This document shows positions 1 through 10,953 of a stretch of DNA of 57,603 nt, one piece after another (the stretch's first letter is position 1; each line of letters begins with the position of its first letter). This DNA is from Symbiodinium natans. Its lineage: Eukaryota; Sar; Dinophyceae; Suessiales; Symbiodiniaceae. The translations under genes were made by a program, and so were the position numbers. The stretch lies in contig CAJNDS010002419.1 of assembly GCA_905221605.1 (NCBI GenBank), positions 378,650 to 436,252 of the forward strand, in the 5' to 3' direction. Under the pieces are notes generated by a model that had not been told where the DNA came from, did not search any database, and was given only the letters and a program-made list of their open reading frames with translations.

Positions 1-392
1 TGATGGGCATGTCCGTGCGAGGTCATCGACCTGCGATCCGTGTCTTCCCTGACGGGATCCGACTACTTGAGGCACAGGGGCGTTTGAGCCTTTCTGGACT
101 GATTTGAACGCTGCGCGACCGGGGACGGGAGAAAGGTAGGTTGAAAAGATGAAGAGAGTAGGTGAATTAGATTGCAAGGAACTGCAATGAACGCGTGAAT
201 CTAATGAACATATGAACGAAACGAACACCAGTAAAAACCAAAAGGGAAGATAGAAAGTTAGTTTACTGCAGAAAAACGCATTCACATGAAACCCTAATTC
301 GCCAGCACCTTTCCTATTGTTTCCGGGTGTGAGGGCAAGAATACCAAAAGTGAAGAGAACATAAGAACTACTTTAATATTAACACCGTGAAC

Positions 393-416
393 GGGGGGGG
401 GGGAGGGGCAAGGGAG

Positions 417-460
<44 letters not shown>
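393..460. repeat. Poly-G tract
   Basis: Two G runs are separated by a short GA-rich spacer; the second is about 40 nt long. The complementary strand would translate as polyproline, so open frames across it carry no weight. Length in an assembly is unreliable for such runs. Confidence 0.9.
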
Positions 461-461
<1 letters not shown>

Positions 462-1825
462 GTGACACAATACCCTTTTTTTGCGAACGCCTGTTTCTTT
501 GCCTCTGAGTCCTGGTGTCCGAGTGGGATGATGTGAATGAATCTTTGATCAGGTTGACGAGGTCATTCACGAATAGAACATGCAGCAAGGTTGGCGCGGG
601 TAGCTTTGCTGGAGGGGCAGGGGTTGAAACCAGAAGAAGCCTTTGGGTAGGAGGACCTTACAGGGGGCAGGGTTCGGCCTGGGTAAACTCTCGTTGTCAT
701 GGGGGATAAACTGGGGCATGGTGGAGGCACCTTAGCGCTTCAGGTTTTGCTGACTGAGCCCACTGCCGTCGCTGCAATGCCATTCGTGCATTGTCTTGAC
801 CGCATGGGTTCGCAGATCGTCTAAGGTCTAAGGTGTTTGCATGGGGGCTGCGCTTGGGCAGGTTGCTCAGCATTTGTCCTGGACATGGCCGGTGCTCTCA
901 GCGTAAACAGAGCGGAACTCCGAAGCACACTACAAAACAAATTGAACCACAAGATGTGCAAGCTGACAATTTGATGGCAGGCGTGCTGTAAATCACAGTC
1001 TTGTTTCACATGCCCCTTTCCGAAATACAACCTGCGCCCTTCCGAAGCGACGTCTTTTTGGGTGACACACGTGGGACGGCGGGGGACGCAGGTTATAACC
1101 GATACTTCTGTGAAGCTTGAGACCACATGAGAGTCCTGCAATCAGCTGGGTGCATCTCGCAGGTTTTCAATACACTGCACATCAACGCTTGAAGCGAAGT
1201 TCTCAGAATGGGAGCAATGATAAGACATCCAGCAGTTCTCGTTGATTTAGACCCCCTTTTTCACGTGTCCGGCCGCCAAGGCGCCGGTGAAGCTTTTGGC
1301 TCGCTGTGGGAAGGCCGGGTTCTCAGGTTGCATTACTCTCATCGCGCTGGAAGATCGCTAGAAAAACATCACAGCATATGTTGGCACCAACATGGAACAA
1401 AGCACACATAGCAAATCAGGCTACGACACAAATCACGTCAGGACCAACAAGACAAAAGGCAGGAAGGTGCTTGGAAAGCAGCTGATAAGACAACAAGCGC
1501 AACAGACGAAAAGACGCACGCATTTGAACGACATTGCGGCACCTTGCAAAATCGCATAAGCAGCAAGCAAATGCAGACAACCGAGGAGACAGGAAGCATC
1601 ATGGGAAGAGCGAAATTAGAGAAGAAAGACATAAGCTAAGCAGAGAACGAACTAAGTAAAGAGAAAGACATCTGACATTATGAAGCCAGGTACAGAAAGA
1701 GCGCAATACAACAATATGGAAAGACATGACCGATGTTGAGCAGATTTCCCAGCATCGCATCCTACATATCGTCAGTTCTCTGACCATATGTATCTCGGAA
1801 CTTTCAATTGCCATTAATCTGGATC

Positions 1826-1934
1826 CCCCCCCCCCCCCCCCCGCCCCCCCCCCCCCGCCCCCCCCCCCCCCCGCCCCCCCCCCTCCTCCCCTCCCCCCCC
1901 CCCCCCCCCCCGCCCCCCACACCCCCCCCCCCGC
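1826..1934. repeat. Poly-C block
   Basis: About 110 nt of nearly pure C broken by single G, T or A bases. It makes proline-rich (or, on the other strand, glycine-rich) frames in several registers, none with other protein-like content. Confidence 0.9.
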
Positions 1935-3542
1935 CGCAACCCACATGCACCAGTGGCTCGTTTTCTTTGAGGCGAGCACGGACCTCTAGTTGCCGATGAA
2001 TATGTCTTGGAAGTTCATGTTGTTTTGGATTTTGGGTACTGCACGGAGAGCTGTTTAACTCCTGTGGGTGGTGAGGGTGGAGTTGTGACGTTCAAGTTTG
2101 CGTTCAGGTGAAGCTTGCGGAGTTCGTTCCTCCGCAGTCGAAAGAGTACCCTCGGCCAGTCTTTGCAAGGCTGTTGCTCTGCAAGCATGAGATTTCATAT
2201 CAAGCTTCTTGGCCTTCACAGCTGTGACACGTTCGGGCATGCATACAGGAGGAATACCACGAGCCTTATACACGTCCTGCGCACGCCCGTGCTTTCTGTC
2301 AAGGATCTGCAGGTCTGGGTTGAACTTCCACTCGCATCTTCCGGCATGTGACAAGTACGGTAGACAAAGAATGGAGGAAGAAGACACAGCGGAACTTGCC
2401 ACGTGGCACCACACACACAAGATGCCTGAAAGGGGAACAGGAAACGCTGCATCTGTTAACCTCTAGAGAGAGCCATGGTGCAGTTTCCGTGGAGTTCCAG
2501 CAAAAGCGAAGATGAGCCCGTGTACTCGGAAGCTTTCGATATCAGCCCAACAGCAGCAGTAAATGGAGTACGGGATGAACTGGCGCCTTGGCTGGTATAA
2601 CGGGTTGAACGCTGTTCCCCGAACATGCCGTGCGTCAGCACTACTTGTGGCACCATGGGGTTCTATAACGTTCAGTAAACTATCTTATGGCTTCTGCGGA
2701 ACCCCCGCGCGGAAGGGCTGTGAACTCCACTGAAGTATACTGAAGTATATAGCAGCAATTCAGGAGGCAAGGTTGAGGTGTGCGTTCGCCGTGCACGGGC
2801 GTAACATATTCTCTTCCAGCACTTGGTGTCTCGATGACGCGGCAAGGACGCACTTTCCTGCCTTGCAGGGCAAGGATGCTTTTGCATAGTGGGACTTGTG
2901 CTCGCGGTGTTTGAAATGACGCTATACCGCCTCGCTCCTTCGCGCGCGTGCGCGCGCGCGTTCGCGCGCGCGTTCTCTGTGCAAGTGACACGCGCGATGT
3001 TCTGTCGCTGCGGTGATTTGTGGGCCACGCTTGCATAACATAAACTTATGCGGATGTCAATATGTCTTGGGCAATCATTGCCTTGGGGCCTTGGGGTAAT
3101 GGTTAAACATATTCCATACATGTATAGAGACAGAGAGAGAGGAAATTGACCTTGTCGACAACTGCATCCATTCTGTGCATTTACATACAAATATATATAC
3201 AGTCACAATCTCCTCCAGCTAATACAGTACGGACCCCCCCCAAAAAAAAAAACATGCGCAATATGACGAGCAATGACGAACACAAACGAGCTCTTTGGGG
3301 TTCAGTGGGGATATCGGTGTGGGATCCTGGGGGGATGGGTTTTGGGGGTGACATGGGGCGACTCTTCAGCTGTGAGGCAGTGGTGTGTCTCTGCGCTCCT
3401 CCTGTAGCCGGGTCGGCGATATTAGGGATAACGTGCATACTGTATCCTCCACGACTAGTGTGGCTGCTGAAGATGTAGCAGATTCTTTCTCCACGGAAAG
3501 TGTCCTTCACGCTGACAAGCCCAGGAGTCTTTCTTCACAAGG

Positions 3543-6500
3543 ATGCAGCAGAAGCTGGAGTCCCTCGAAACTGCACTCACCGCGCCGCCGAAGACGCATG
3601 AAGTTCCGACGGCTCCGCCCTCTACCATCCAAGAAGAAGTTCAGCAGAACGAAGAAGACTCGGACAGCCCCAGCATTTTGCAGAGGCAGAAAAGTTTGCA
3701 CTCCTCCGCTATCATGGCGAGTGTGGGCATGAAGTCGGTTGATGGAAAGGAAAATGACAAGGGGAATGGGTCAAATCGGCGCTATGTCGTCTCATGCGGG
3801 GTCAAGCAGGACGGGCAAGAGGTACGTTTGCATGGCAGATGGATGGAGCTGTCGACGCAGCGTGTAGACAATGTTTCGGTGGCTGCCGTTGCCGCACGAA
3901 AGTCCAAAAAGAAAACCATCAAGAAGCGAGGCTCTAGCGACCTCTTCCCAGCAGTTCCACGTGGACTCTCTGGTTTGAAGCCGATCCAGCCCGCAAGCAC
4001 ATTTAGGTTGCTTTGGGACGCGCTTGGCTTCTCATTCATCCTCGTTGATGCGTTCACACTGCCTGTGATCATTGCCTGGGGAGTGTCGGATGAGTGCGAC
4101 GGCCAGTTCGGACGCTGTCTGCTGCGGGTGCTCTTTCTTGCCAGCATGTGTTTCTGGATGGTAGATGTCCCGCTGAATTTCAACACGGCAGTCTACTTGA
4201 AGGGGGAGCTCGTCACGCAGCGGTACAGAATCGCGCGGCATTATGTCCGAACGTGGCTCTCATTCGACATAGCCCTCATCGTGTTGGACGTGCTGAATCT
4301 TTCACCAACAGAAATGGGAAGGTGGGAGGCCCTGAGGTACGCACGAATCATTCGAGCGTTCAGGCTTCTCAGGTTGCTCAAGATGTCCAAGTTGCAGGAC
4401 ATCTTGCAAGAAATGGCGGCGTCGACGGGCCGCCAATGGATCATGCTGGTCATTGCCATTGTCAACACATCCGGAATCATCATTGTGGTCGCCCACGTGC
4501 TGACTTGTCTTTGGTGGGGCTTGGGTAAGTTCGTGGATGGTGACGAGTCCATAGGCTACAACAGTTGGATCGTAGAATCCAATGCGAGCGAAGCTGGGGC
4601 AGAGTGGATCGAGTACTTGCATGCCTTGCGGTATGTTATCAATGCGCCATCTCCACCGACAGTTGCGGCAGCAAGTGGCGCAGAAAGACTTTTCGACATC
4701 CTTGCCTACATCTTCTCCCTTGTCGTGATAGGTTCAGCCGTTTCTGCTATTGCCAGTACCCTCAATGAGCTCAAGGCAATGAACGAAGCAAGTGCCCGTC
4801 AGCGCAGGGAGATCCGCATTTATCTTACCAGTCAGAGTGCATCTTTCGAGCTCGTCTCACGAATCATGAAATTCGTGGACTACAAGCTCAAGAAAATGTC
4901 CTTCGCCACCTTTGACCCGGCACTGATTTCAACAACTCTACAGACCGAGCTATTTGTTGGTCAGCGCAGCAGGTACTTGAAGAAGTTGCCCATTTTTGCT
5001 TTATGTGACGAGCTCTTTTCCGACGTGTTTGCCAGCATCTGTGCTGCAATGACCAAGCAGATCTACGAGCAGAAGGAGTATGTCTTCACTGCCGGGTCGT
5101 GGAACACCCATTGTTATATCTCCACTGCCGGAGTATTTAGTTATGTTGACGGTTTCGACACAGACGCCCCGCCCATTGAGATCCAGGGTGAAGCCATCTT
5201 TGCCGAGCTTAGCCTGTACGCAGAAGCCACGATGCACCAGGCAACGCTGACAGCTACCACCTTCGGAGAAATGTTTGTGCTGAAGGGCCATGACTTGGCC
5301 GATTGTGTTCGTGAGTCGCCAGGATGTACCTCAATGTTCTGTGAGTACGCCAAGGAGTACATCAACGCAGTGAAAAAGAAAGGCCTGCAAATACCGTATG
5401 GAGAGCAGGAGGTCATTTCGAGAACTTGCTGCAAGGTGAACCAATGCTACCAGATTCTGTACCCCAATCCGGACCAGCAGTTCGCCAACATCTCTGTCGC
5501 TGCTGCACTGAAGCAGCAGCACGCAGATGGAGAGGCAATTCTGAGATCAAGGAGCCTGGAGGTGGGTAAGCTGAACAGTCACAACACCGAGAGATCAGAC
5601 AGCCCGTCGCGCATAGCATCCAGCCTCTCGGATCCCGATGTGGCGCAAATGCTTGAACAGATGCAGGAAGAGGGCCTTGACGATGCAAGGATTGAAGAGC
5701 AACTCCAATCCTTCATTCCAGAGCTTCACGTCGGTGTGAGCCCTCATGTTGTCTTTGAGCAAGCTGCAGAACGGGACAGGGCAGAGTCAGCTTGCATCAG
5801 TCTACTTGCCCTTCTACATGACCGATATGACATCTTTACCCAGCCTCAAGCTCCCGGAGTCCGGTTACGCGAAGATCAGTGGAGGGAACTTCAGGACATC
5901 GTGGCGCTGACTTCGTCCACGATTCCGCAGGTCCATGCAGTACTCGTGCTTCTTTCGATCCGAGGTTTGGGGAAGTCCAAGGCCGTACTGAATCAAGTTC
6001 CAAGATCCATGAAGCGCCCTGAAAGAGCAGTGGTGCACTTGATGACGAATCATCCCAACGTGGTGCCATCCGTATCGTTTCTTGACGATACGTACCTCCA
6101 CTGCGCTCAGAACTGCTTGTTCGTCCATGAGACATTCAACCTGGCGCAAATGCTGCAGGGTGAGAATGTGCCTGCCAACGTGGACCAGCTGCAGCAGCTT
6201 GTCCACAAGCACGGCAAGGAGGTTTTCTACTTCTATGTACTCTTCCTCTTGGGCTTCATGAGTGGCATTGCTGGTGGCCATGGCTCCCGTTTCATGAATG
6301 CCAGAAACGCCGAGGGGTTCATAGCTGGGCTGAACATGCTACGTCATGTTTTCGACCGCTCCCCACAAGACATTTACTGGGGGTACCTGGCCTCTCGGGC
6401 TCACTCCCTACGGCTTCCCTCGGCATCTGCAGAAGACTTGGTGATGGTGCGCCTCGCGTGCCTAAGCCGAGTTCAGGATGCTGATGCTTACTGGATTCTG

Positions 6501-7001
6501 CGCAGTTCATGGGAGGAGTTGGGCGAAATGGAGCGGAAAGTTCTCACGGAGCATTTCCTGGCCGATGGATTAGAGATGCGCGCTTTTGTCCTCGAGTTTC
6601 TGCCTGCATGTGTGGCCAATGCGAGGTCCAATGGTTTGGTGGGATTGACCCTTCTCTTAGAAGTTTTGGTCGAGTTACTCCACAACCTGCGACCCGCTGT
6701 CAATGCCGTTCCAGAGGCCGCTGCTGTTATGATGCTGCCAGTGGATCTCTCCGACATGGGCGAGTTCATTGCAGCTGTGCAGAACCGGTTCGTCTTCAAG
6801 ACGTGTGTGTCCAGATGTGCCTTCCGATTTTCCGGGACGCGGGTACTGCTGGAAATGACAGGTGGCAATTGGGGCCGTGTGAACGATCCGGACACCGATC
6901 TAACCAGCATCGCCTACGATATCAAAGACATCCTGATGAAGCAGCAGCACGTGGAGAAACACATGCTGCGGCGAAATGTGAACGGTGCTCACCCTAGTTA
7001 G
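3543..7001 (+). CDS. Voltage-gated channel-like protein with CNBD-like domain (paralogue 1, intronless)
   Basis: A single 1152-residue frame. Residues about 155-180, 190-215, 235-255, 266-280, 299-325 and 382-405 fit S1 to S6 of the KCNH/CNG-type cation channel fold. S4 keeps the voltage-sensor pattern, with R or K at every third position from R266 to K280. The pore loop (about 355-375) lacks the T-V-G-Y-G filter; the aligned stretch reads NAPSPPTV. After S6 come a C-linker (about 405-480) and a cyclic-nucleotide-binding-like fold (about 482-590) whose cassette (AELSLYAE then ATMHQAT) lacks the usual ligand-binding arginine. Residues 590-1152 match no family I know but are conserved in the neighbouring paralogue. 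The ATG at 3543 is the first in frame; an upstream exon is not excluded. The protein should sit in a membrane. Potassium selectivity and cyclic-nucleotide binding are doubtful. Lack of introns suggests retroposition or intron loss, unlike the neighbour. Confidence 0.85.
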   Translation: MQQKLESLETALTAPPKTHEVPTAPPSTIQEEVQQNEEDSDSPSILQRQKSLHSSAIMASVGMKSVDGKENDKGNGSNRRYVVSCGVKQDGQEVRLHGRWMELSTQRVDNVSVAAVAARKSKKKTIKKRGSSDLFPAVPRGLSGLKPIQPASTFRLLWDALGFSFILVDAFTLPVIIAWGVSDECDGQFGRCLLRVLFLASMCFWMVDVPLNFNTAVYLKGELVTQRYRIARHYVRTWLSFDIALIVLDVLNLSPTEMGRWEALRYARIIRAFRLLRLLKMSKLQDILQEMAASTGRQWIMLVIAIVNTSGIIIVVAHVLTCLWWGLGKFVDGDESIGYNSWIVESNASEAGAEWIEYLHALRYVINAPSPPTVAAASGAERLFDILAYIFSLVVIGSAVSAIASTLNELKAMNEASARQRREIRIYLTSQSASFELVSRIMKFVDYKLKKMSFATFDPALISTTLQTELFVGQRSRYLKKLPIFALCDELFSDVFASICAAMTKQIYEQKEYVFTAGSWNTHCYISTAGVFSYVDGFDTDAPPIEIQGEAIFAELSLYAEATMHQATLTATTFGEMFVLKGHDLADCVRESPGCTSMFCEYAKEYINAVKKKGLQIPYGEQEVISRTCCKVNQCYQILYPNPDQQFANISVAAALKQQHADGEAILRSRSLEVGKLNSHNTERSDSPSRIASSLSDPDVAQMLEQMQEEGLDDARIEEQLQSFIPELHVGVSPHVVFEQAAERDRAESACISLLALLHDRYDIFTQPQAPGVRLREDQWRELQDIVALTSSTIPQVHAVLVLLSIRGLGKSKAVLNQVPRSMKRPERAVVHLMTNHPNVVPSVSFLDDTYLHCAQNCLFVHETFNLAQMLQGENVPANVDQLQQLVHKHGKEVFYFYVLFLLGFMSGIAGGHGSRFMNARNAEGFIAGLNMLRHVFDRSPQDIYWGYLASRAHSLRLPSASAEDLVMVRLACLSRVQDADAYWILRSSWEELGEMERKVLTEHFLADGLEMRAFVLEFLPACVANARSNGLVGLTLLLEVLVELLHNLRPAVNAVPEAAAVMMLPVDLSDMGEFIAAVQNRFVFKTCVSRCAFRFSGTRVLLEMTGGNWGRVNDPDTDLTSIAYDIKDILMKQQHVEKHMLRRNVNGAHPS

Positions 7002-8967
7002 GCTTTGTAGCAGGAGCCAATGGGCCCAAATTCCGGAGCTCTTCAGAGCGTGTGACACAAAACGTGGTGGTGAAGAAGCACCGCGTGCTGCATTGCTCTT
7101 GAGCCGACGGGTTTTGCAGTGCTCTAACCGATGACATCGGCAAACACAAGGCGGTTGTAGTGCAGAAGGCTGTTCTTGATTCCCGAGGATTCCAGCACAC
7201 GGTGCCACCCCTGCAAAAGTGGCCTGCGTTCTTGAAGGGAACGTCCGGCACACTCTTTTTTCCGCTAGAGCACGGCGCAACCTCTCAAGCGGCAAAAGCT
7301 GCACTAGGGTGACATCAGGGAAAACTGTCCATTTCTCCAGCTTTACTCTTCTCTGTGTTGTAATGAGGCCTTTGTTGTCCCCTGGTTGCAGTATGGAGAT
7401 GATGGCTCGGTTGGTGGATGCCCAGAAGTGGCAGCAGAGACTTCTTACACTGACCTCCATCTTAGTGTTTCACAGCGACGATGACATTTTCAACATGTGC
7501 TGATAATAAAATGACCCGAGTCCCTTTCCAGTTTTGGTGGATTGAGTACCTGCGAAGGCTGGGATCAGGCAAACTTGATCCTAGGGTCATGGACCTGCTT
7601 TTTGAGGCTGTGCACCGACTTGCCATAAGATGCAAACAAGACTTGCGATACAAGGCAGGCGCAGCGAAGGAAGCGTGGGCACACGACGGCCGGGGATCCG
7701 AGAATCTGGGCAGTGAGCCTCATGAGAGCCACATGCCACTGGCCTTTTCATGTTGATCGGGCTTTTCAGGAGTCTTTTCCTGATGAACTGGCCGATGCCC
7801 AAGCAGTTGGTTGTCGTCGAACGTATCTAAACTCCCTCGGACACCGAATGAACATTTTGTTCACAATTCCGCTAGAGTATGAGTGATTTATTGTTCTGCA
7901 TGTGCACAAAAGCCTCGTGTCAAGATGCACATGTGCTACCATGGGCCACGTGGAGGAACCACTTTAAGTCCTATGAGCCCTCAACCCTGCGTCTCCCCAT
8001 TTGAGAATCGACGCCCCGAGAAACCTCAATGCCGTAAAACCTCTGAATAGTCGGCGTTTGGGGTTCTTTGCTCCCGAGGCCTTGCTCTTACGGGTCCTGA
8101 TCCATGGCAACGTGTTGTTCCTCCGGGCACCTGCAGACCAGGCGCCGCTCCGACAGACGAAGCACCATATCTAGACACGGAACAGCCAAGTTGAGAGTTT
8201 GGCGCTGACAGGTCATCCCGGAGCAGCGCCCGCGCAAGAAGCAAAACCCAAGCCGGAAAAATGAACCTAGCTGACCTAGCTGTTTCCCTTAGGGCCTTAG
8301 GGCCACCTTTCGACTCAACGACTTAGCTGTGTGAGCTCGTCCTCGTCTTTCCTTCCACCATGCTGCTATGCATCCGCATCCTGGGCCCTTGCTCTGGATT
8401 GAGCCTATGGGAGTTAAGAACCCAATAAACATAGAAGTGTGCACGACTCCTTGACCAGCTCGCAGCGCACGCTGTGCATGTGTTGATTCCGCACGGCCGT
8501 TCAAGACAAGGGCGGCTGACAGCTGATGGGCACCATGATTCGAAAAGTTGTCTTTGTAGACATGGCTTTGTATGAACATTCAAAGGGGGTCCTGCAGTTC
8601 GCATGGGGACTTAGTGACTAGGCGCAACAATTCTTAATTTGTTTACCACCCCGCAGGGGCAGACCTTGTGCCTTGGGCCGTTAGGGCCATGACGGATCGA
8701 AACGGCGGTGCCAAAGACTCCAAGGGCACCGGGTTGGCCGTCCAGTCTCTTCGTGACGCGGTTGTGGCTTGTCTGGGATGCCTGTGTGCCTGTCTTTCAT
8801 TCTGCAAGGGCTTGCAAAACTCAGGCAGCTTTCCATCAGCAGATCCAATGCAAGCTCAATGAACTGGAGGTGTGCGGGTTCCTCTCCCTCCTCTCGCTCC
8901 TTTCCCCCCTCTCCCAATTCTTCCACCATGTCGGATCATTTCTGCCTTAGTTGTCTTGGTTTTGAAG
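7002..8967. other. Spacer between the two channel paralogues
   Basis: I see nothing recognisable. It should contain the 3' UTR of paralogue 1 and the missing 5' end of paralogue 2. No in-frame ATG precedes the conserved part of paralogue 2, so one or more short 5' exons are likely hidden here, probably in the last kilobase. Confidence 0.5.
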
Positions 8968-10908
8968 GTGGCCATAGCCCACGTGGACTTTGAAATTCCC
9001 TTCGTGGCCACGAAGCAGCCGGAGAAAGTTTTTGTAGTCGAGGCAACGGAGCCCGATGTGCTAAAGCAGCGCGAGAGCATCACGCGCTTGGAGGCGGAGA
9101 CTTTCAGACTCCACCCTTCATGCACAAGAGTTGGAGCTTCCGAGGGCAAGTCGCGCCTCCACGGCAGATGGATGGAGCTTTCCACGCAGCTTTCCTCCGT
9201 CCTCGCCGCAAGCCAGCCCAGACGAGGTGTCAACACTGTCATTGAAGGTTCTCGCAGCTTATCACTCCCTGTGCGCATGCGAGAGCACTGGTTGCGACAG
9301 CCGCTCCATCCCGAGGGGCTGTTCAGAATTAGTTGGGACACCCTGGCTCTTGTGCTGGTCATGTTGGATGGGTTTCTGACTCCTATCGCCATTGCATGGG
9401 ACCTGAACACCGATTCCAATCCTGTCTTTCAGGCATCCTTTTTCAGCAGCTTTGTGTTCTGGCTTCTGGATATATTGCTCAATTTCAATACTTCTGTCTA
9501 CGTGAGAGGGAATCTCATACACTCTCGTGCCACGATAGCATTCCAGTACCTCAAGACGTGGCTGGTGTTCGACCTGCTACTCATCCTCCTGGACTGTTTA
9601 AATGTCTTTACACAGTCAGCACGCGACATATCTGCTCTACGGTTGGCGACTGTGGCCCGCCTGGTTCGAGCTCTTCGGCTTGTTCGCTTGTTGAAGATGT
9701 CCAGGCTGCACGACATGATTCAGGTCAGTGCCTCAGCGCCGAGGTTGCTTGAGCGTCTGGAGTCAGGTAGACAGGCCCCAGCGCTACTCAAAGAATGAAT
9801 GCATGTGGGGTGTGGCCATGCGTGGAGAGAGGGACCGCTCTGTGATCAAAGAGTAAAGAAAGAAAATGGAGAACACCTGGCGGCGAAGCAGTGGCCGCTC
9901 CCCAAAACTGTTCGCAGATGCTTCGTCTCGGCGCTTTGCATGGTCATGGCAGGCACACGCACTGTTCAAGTGGCCAGCCCGGTCGCCCGCTGTAGAAGCG
10001 GCCTTCCCTAAGGAAGGTTGAGGGTGAAGGGTTGAGGCTGTAGGGCAAGGCGCAGCCATTGTTGAAGTGGCCCACAGAAGGATCACTGTTCAAGTGGGCC
10101 ATAGAGAGACCAAACCCCAAACCCTAAACGTAGCGAAGAGGATGTAGGTAATGGGATTTAGCCTTTGCAATTTTAACGAAGCCCCCCTCTTTATGATGCT
10201 GATTTAGGGGTCGCGATGCCGTCGAGATACCTGGGCGACTGAGGGGGGGGGGGGGGGTGTTCAAATGATGGAAACCCATCACGCGAGGAATGTTTTTGCA
10301 AAAGGGCGGGGCTGTGCCCCCCCTAGACGCTTTTTCATGAACCTATGGAGAAAACAGAGGTAAAACATAGAAAGGGAAGAGATCTTCCTCTTGAAAGATA
10401 GGCACTATCGAGAAAACAGAGGCCTTCCTGTAGGACCTCTATGTTTTGCGCGGGAAATTCGGAGGAATCATACAGCCGTGCCAGCGAAGCTAATGAACTG
10501 TGGTGGAAGCATTCCAGGACTCTTGAAGGTGTACCTGTATGAGTCGCTCATGGCATATGGGTCACGCGGTGGCCACTTGCGCACTCACCAAAGTCGGCCC
10601 TCTCCGATTTCATCAGAACAAGTCTTTCAGGTTTTCAGGCCTGATAAGACATCAATCAAGATTTGCCTGAGGGTTCAAGACAGGTTTGCAGGCCTGTGAG
10701 CACAAAAGGCATATGCATCGAAACTGAGCTGTGCTTGCTGTGAGCTGCCTTGTGAAGTTTTGTACATGTGACAGTCATGAGTGCATCTGCAAATGGGCGA
10801 CATGGCTTCAACCGAAGCTTGTGACAGTGTGTGCGTGTGCGTGTGCGTGTGCGTGTGCGTGTGCGTGTGCGTGTGCGTGTGCGTGTGCGTGTGCGTGTGC
10901 GTGTGCGT

Positions 10909-10953
<45 letters not shown>

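Larger units (their letters stand above)
1..3542. other. Left intergenic region, no recognisable gene
   Basis: I see no family motif and no long frame here. The open frames present are short and overlap each other on both strands, and the longest ones read through homopolymer runs. The region contains a poly-G tract near 393-460, a poly-C block near 1826-1934, and an alternating CG stretch near 2940-2975. The last few hundred bases are presumably the 5' flank of the channel gene that starts at 3543. A CACAAG|G just before that ATG could serve as a spliced-leader acceptor, but this is inference. Confidence 0.6.

Noticed and set aside
379-588. Polyproline/polyglycine frames at the poly-G and poly-C tracts (also near 1808-1999)
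   Set aside because: Homopolymer artefacts with no flanking coding signal.
6900-7460. A 186-codon - strand frame overlapping the end of channel 1
   Set aside because: The overlap is antisense to a well-supported coding exon; the remainder has no recognisable content.
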